Source of the DNA: SFWF01 sp045539095
GTDB lineage: Bacteria; Bacillota; Clostridia; Oscillospirales; Acutalibacteraceae
Assembly: GCA_045539095.1 (NCBI GenBank)
Contig: JAZQER010000067.1
Coordinates: 1 to 7,037, forward strand
Direction of reading: 5' to 3'
Length of the DNA: 7,037 nt
In this document: positions 4,729 to 7,037 of the stretch, piece by piece
How positions within the stretch are numbered: position 1 is the first letter of the stretch
Layout: the number at the start of each line of letters is the position of its first letter
Notes under the pieces: generated by a model
What the model saw: only the letters and a program-made list of their open reading frames with translations
What the model was told of the DNA's origin: nothing
Databases searched by the model: none
Translations under genes and position numbers: made by a program

Positions 4729-6009
4729 TTATATTCCAAATACAAGCCAGATATAGATGTATGCGGGGATAATTGCTGCAAGGGTAAAGGGAATTCCTAG
4801 ACGGAAGAAGTCCTTATTTTTGACTTCAAAACCTGCTTTTCTGAGTATTCCGATACCCGTGATATTTGCCGAAGCTCCGATAGGTGTGCAGTTACCGCCG
4901 AGAGTCGCGCCCGAAAGGAGTCCGAAATAAAGGGGAGTGAGCGCCGCGGGGTCAACACCGAGCGAGGGAGCCATACCTGTGATTATCGGTATCATAGTTG
5001 CAACATAGGGAATATTATCGATAAATGCCGACAGAATTACAGATGCCCAGACAATGATGGTGTAAAGCAGGAACATACTGTCACCGCCCGCACTTGCAAG
5101 TAGCTTACCCGCCTCGTCGATGGCACCCGAAGCTTCAAGTCCGCCGATCATGAGGAAGAGTCCGAGGAGAATTCCGATAGTCTCGAAATCTATATCCTTA
5201 AGCGGTGTTACAATAGCCGAAAAATTCTTTTTTCTGATAAAATTGTAGATAAGTCCGACTACAAGAAGCGCACAGCAGATAAGTCCGTTGGTCTCATCTG
5301 GCTTGTTCTCTACAAAAGACACCGAGATAAGCAGAGCAAGCATAGAAAGTAGCAAAGCTGTCGGAACATAATCGGTAACATTTGTGCGCTCGGTAGCTTT
5401 CGGAATAGCGCCCTTTTCTTTTCTGAAAAGGAATAAAAGAATAATTGCGGAAACTATAGCTCCAAGCTCGACAGCAACAAACATACCGGGCTTGCCGTTA
5501 TATACGAAGAAGTCCAAAAAGCTCATATTAAGCTCGCTTCCCAGCATTATAGCGGTTGTATCGCCAACCAGAGTTGCGGCGCCTTGTAGGTTTGAAGAAA
5601 CCGCGATTGCAATAATGAAGGGGACAGGGTTGACCTTCAACTTTTTGCATATCTCAAGCGCGATTGGAGCAACCATTAAAACGGTCGCAACATTGTCTAC
5701 AAAAGCTGATATTATTCCTGCGAAAAGAGAAAGCGCTACAGCCGCCCATTGAACATTTGGAACCTTTTCCATAAGTAGATCGGCAAGAAGCGAGGGCATT
5801 CGGCTTTCAACAAAGAGAGCGACAAGCCCCATAGTTCCTGCAATCATCAGAATAACATTGAAGTCTATAGAGCCAAGAATATCGGCCGCGGGAAGTATGC
5901 CTGATGCAATAAAGATAATTCCTGAGGACAGTGCAATATAGGGGCGGTATTTTGAAAATACCAACATAAGAACATAGGTCAGTGCAAAAAGGACAATTGC
6001 GTATATCAT
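4729..6009 (-). CDS. ArsB/NhaD-type (ion transporter superfamily) membrane permease
   Basis: This 426-residue polytopic inner-membrane protein has about 10-12 hydrophobic segments and belongs to the ion transporter superfamily that includes ArsB, NhaD and SLC13-like carriers. The internal repeat is clear: SAFVDNVATVLMVAP (101-115) in the first half matches SAFIDNIPYVATMIP (327-341) in the second. SSNLQGAATLVGDTTAIM (138-155) similarly matches GGNCTPIGASANI (371-383). These SAF-DN and G-A-T/N segments line the substrate site in this fold. The substrate is not determined by sequence: arsenite, sodium/proton or anion transport are all possible, and no arsR or arsC lies nearby. The start ATG at 6009 has the strong site GGAAGGAAG upstream. 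The gene is intact and convergent with the acyltransferase relic. It is divergent from spoVAD across 130 bases. Confidence 0.88.
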   Translation of the reverse strand: MIYAIVLFALTYVLMLVFSKYRPYIALSSGIIFIASGILPAADILGSIDFNVILMIAGTMGLVALFVESRMPSLLADLLMEKVPNVQWAAVALSLFAGIISAFVDNVATVLMVAPIALEICKKLKVNPVPFIIAIAVSSNLQGAATLVGDTTAIMLGSELNMSFLDFFVYNGKPGMFVAVELGAIVSAIILLFLFRKEKGAIPKATERTNVTDYVPTALLLSMLALLISVSFVENKPDETNGLICCALLVVGLIYNFIRKKNFSAIVTPLKDIDFETIGILLGLFLMIGGLEASGAIDEAGKLLASAGGDSMFLLYTIIVWASVILSAFIDNIPYVATMIPIITGMAPSLGVDPAALTPLYFGLLSGATLGGNCTPIGASANITGIGILRKAGFEVKNKDFFRLGIPFTLAAIIPAYIYIWLVFGI

Positions 6010-6041
6010 ATGATCTTCCTTCCAACCAAATATATATAAAT

Positions 6042-6070
6042 GTTATGAGCTAAAATTATAAAAAAGTCAA
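6042..6070 (-). promoter_or_regulatory. Candidate permease promoter
   Basis: On the minus strand TTGACT (6070-6065) is followed after 17 bases by CATAAC (6047-6042). This would give a leader of about 25-30 bases before the permease start at 6009. The -35 box is strong and the -10 box is mediocre. It lies in the only intergenic space available for the gene. Confidence 0.4.
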
Positions 6071-6082
6071 CAAATTGAAACA

Positions 6083-6113
6083 GAATATTTGATGGTATTA
6101 AGCAGACACTAAA
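6083..6113 (+). promoter_or_regulatory. Weak candidate sporulation (sigma-G-like) promoter of spoVAD
   Basis: GAATA at 6083-6087 matches the sigma-G -35 pattern GMATR. CACTAAA at 6107-6113 matches five of the seven positions of the -10 pattern. The 19-base gap is one longer than usual. spoVA genes are known to depend on sigma-G in the forespore, so such a site is expected, but this match is weak. Confidence 0.2.
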
Positions 6114-6139
6114 TATAAGAAAATTAGGGAAGTGACTTT

Positions 6140-6910
6140 ATGAAAAAATTGGGGAAGAGAACAGTGGCATTTGATACACCGCCGTCGATAATTGCATCGG
6201 CTGGTATAGTAGGACCTAAAGAGAGCGAAGGACCGCTTTCGAAGGATTTTGACCGTTGTTTCAGCGACAGTATGATCGGTCAGGATTCCTGGGAGAAGGC
6301 AGAAAGCTATCTTCAAAAGCGGGCGGTAGAGCTGAGCCTTGTCAAAGCACACAGAAAACCCGAAGATATAGATATAATATTTGCGGGAGACCTATTGAAT
6401 CAGTGTATAGCAAGCTCGTTTGGAATCAGGGATATGAGCATTCCTTTTGTTGGAGTTTATGGTGCGTGCTCTACTATGGCACTCAGCCTTATAAATGCCG
6501 CAATGTATGCCGAAAACATAAAAAACAGTACGGCTATAGCAGTAACATCGTCTCATTTCTGTTCGGCTGAACGCCAATACCGTTTTCCGCTTGAGTACGG
6601 TGGCGTCAGACCGCCAACAGCGCAGTGGACTGTCACGGGAGCGGGCGCTGCAGTAGTATCTGTATCAGAAAACCACCCGTCAATACACTCATTTACTGTC
6701 GGTAAAATAGTAGATATGGGCATCAAAGACGCAAACAATATGGGTGCAGCAATGGCACCTGATGATGTTAAAATAAGACCATACCCAACACATGAGGGTA
6801 TGGTCTTTTTCTACACACAAATCCAGTATTTAAGGGGGTTTAGAGCACTTTTTAAGAGTTTTCTAATGCAAAAAATTGTCGAAAAAACTGTTAATAAAAT
6901 TAGGTGTTAA
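6140..6910 (+). pseudogene. spoVAD: Truncated stage V sporulation protein AD (SpoVAD)
   Basis: SpoVAD is the dipicolinic-acid-binding subunit of the SpoVA channel in the spore inner membrane; it is needed to load and release Ca-DPA. It has a thiolase-like fold. Residues 1-207 match the family: SAGIVGPKESEGPL, DIDIIFAGDLLNQ (77-88), GACST with Cys110 at the thiolase cysteine position, TSSHFCSAERQYRFP, EYGGVRPPTAQWTVTGAGA, and GIKDANNMGAAMAP (194-207). Intact relatives continue AAADTI and reach about 338 residues. Here homology stops at 6760. A 49-residue non-homologous tail then runs across a terminator hairpin to a stop at 6910, so about 130 C-terminal residues are missing. The start ATG at 6140 has AGGGAAGTG upstream. 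spoVAC, normally the neighbour, is not adjacent. The rest of the gene may lie beyond the window if this is an insertion. Confidence 0.88.
6775..6810 (+). terminator. Intrinsic terminator just after the spoVAD break
   Basis: A perfect 12-bp stem, AAGACCATACCC (6775-6786) with GGGTATGGTCTT (6796-6807), has the 9-base loop AACACATGA and T5 at 6806-6810. It begins about 15 bases after spoVAD homology ends and belongs to the incoming DNA. In another frame the bases just before it read Leu-Lys-stop (TAA at 6772-6774 is not in that frame; the stop is TAA spanning 6773-6776 region), so a foreign gene tail is possible but unproven. Confidence 0.8.
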
Positions 6911-6928
6911 TCTTCATTTCATTAACAC
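6904..6928. repeat. Inverted repeat before the last gene
   Basis: GTGTTAAT (6904-6911) and ATTAACAC (6921-6928) form a perfect 8-bp inverted repeat with a 9-base spacer. It ends just before the ribosome binding site of the gene starting at 6945. It may be an operator or a weak leader hairpin. If the gene is an AbiEi-type antitoxin, an operator is attractive, because AbiEi proteins are known to repress their own promoter through inverted repeats. Confidence 0.6.
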
Positions 6929-6944
6929 AAAAAGGAGGAATTAT

Positions 6945-7037
6945 ATGAATCTATACGAATCACTGTTATCGGAGTTTGGTTATAACAAGCCGATATTATT
7001 TTCAGAAATTAAATTTAATAATTGGTGTCCACAACAA
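6945..7037 (+). CDS. Start of an unidentified gene, possibly AbiEi-type antitoxin (partial)
   Basis: Thirty-one codons are visible before the window ends. The start ATG is secure: AAAGGAGG at 6931-6938 lies 6 bases upstream. The N-terminus MNLYESLLSEFGYNKPILFS resembles the short winged-helix head of clostridial AbiEi-family antitoxin-domain proteins, which often begin with a similar LYE..L...G.NEPI..SEI pattern. AbiEi would be the antitoxin and transcriptional repressor of a type IV toxin-antitoxin pair with the nucleotidyltransferase toxin AbiEii, usually the next gene. The resemblance rests on memory and a short segment, so the call is tentative. The gene lies in the DNA that interrupts spoVAD, which fits a mobile or defence-type cargo gene. 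Confidence 0.4.
   Translation, partial: MNLYESLLSEFGYNKPILFSEIKFNNWCPQQ

Noticed and set aside
5384..5752. Open frame of 122 codons on the plus strand opposite the permease.
   Set aside because: It is antisense to a clearly coding membrane protein, has no ribosome binding site and has no recognisable motif.
6761..6910. The 49-residue tail of the SpoVAD frame as a new C-terminal domain.
   Set aside because: It is translated across a perfect terminator hairpin and has no resemblance to a domain; it is read-through past the junction.
1..7037. CRISPR array or insertion sequence with terminal inverted repeats.
   Set aside because: No regularly spaced repeats and no transposase-like frame were seen anywhere.

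Overview
The window looks like chromosomal DNA from a low- to mid-GC Clostridia-type member of the Firmicutes (Bacillota). The reasons are the rimM-trmD pair, an HPr with both His15 and the Gram-positive regulatory Ser46, a spore gene of the spoVAD family, strong AAGGAGG-type ribosome binding sites, and clostridial-style int/xis/rep genes. The species cannot be fixed from this stretch.

Layout. (1) 16-1255: rimM and trmD overlap and form a ribosome/tRNA maturation operon. (2) 1360-1765: a complete HPr transcription unit with a strong extended -10 promoter, one gene and an intrinsic terminator. (3) 1770-1947: tRNA-Pro(GGG) with its own promoter, an encoded CCA end and a terminator. (4) 1909 to about 4005: the remains of an integrated mobile element beside the tRNA gene. 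All its genes are on the minus strand, in the transcription order rep (only the C-terminal helicase half), xis, int. (5) About 4005-4692: a badly damaged lysophospholipid acyltransferase gene that has lost its 5' part, seems to lack an internal segment, and carries a one-base frameshift in a T run. (6) 4695-6009: an intact ArsB/NhaD-type membrane permease on the minus strand, sharing a bidirectional terminator with the acyltransferase relic. (7) 6140 to about 6760: the first 60% of spoVAD, cut off abruptly. (8) About 6761-7037: unrelated DNA holding a terminator hairpin, an inverted repeat and the start of a gene whose first 31 residues resemble clostridial AbiEi-type antitoxins.

The left third is conserved housekeeping. 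From the tRNA rightwards the window is a plastic region: a tRNA-targeting element has decayed, and two host genes are broken at sharp junctions (about 4005 and about 6760) where foreign-looking DNA begins. TrmD and tRNA-Pro are functionally linked, because TrmD methylates G37 of tRNAs such as this one.

The most distinctive signal is in the int/xis module. A perfect TTGACA-16-TATAAT promoter is laid over the xis ribosome binding site and start codon. A transcript from it would make integrase without excisionase. No complete new multi-gene system is visible. The candidates for something larger are the DNA inserted in spoVAD and the possible AbiE toxin-antitoxin locus that runs off the right edge. 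Both junctions could also be contig-assembly errors.
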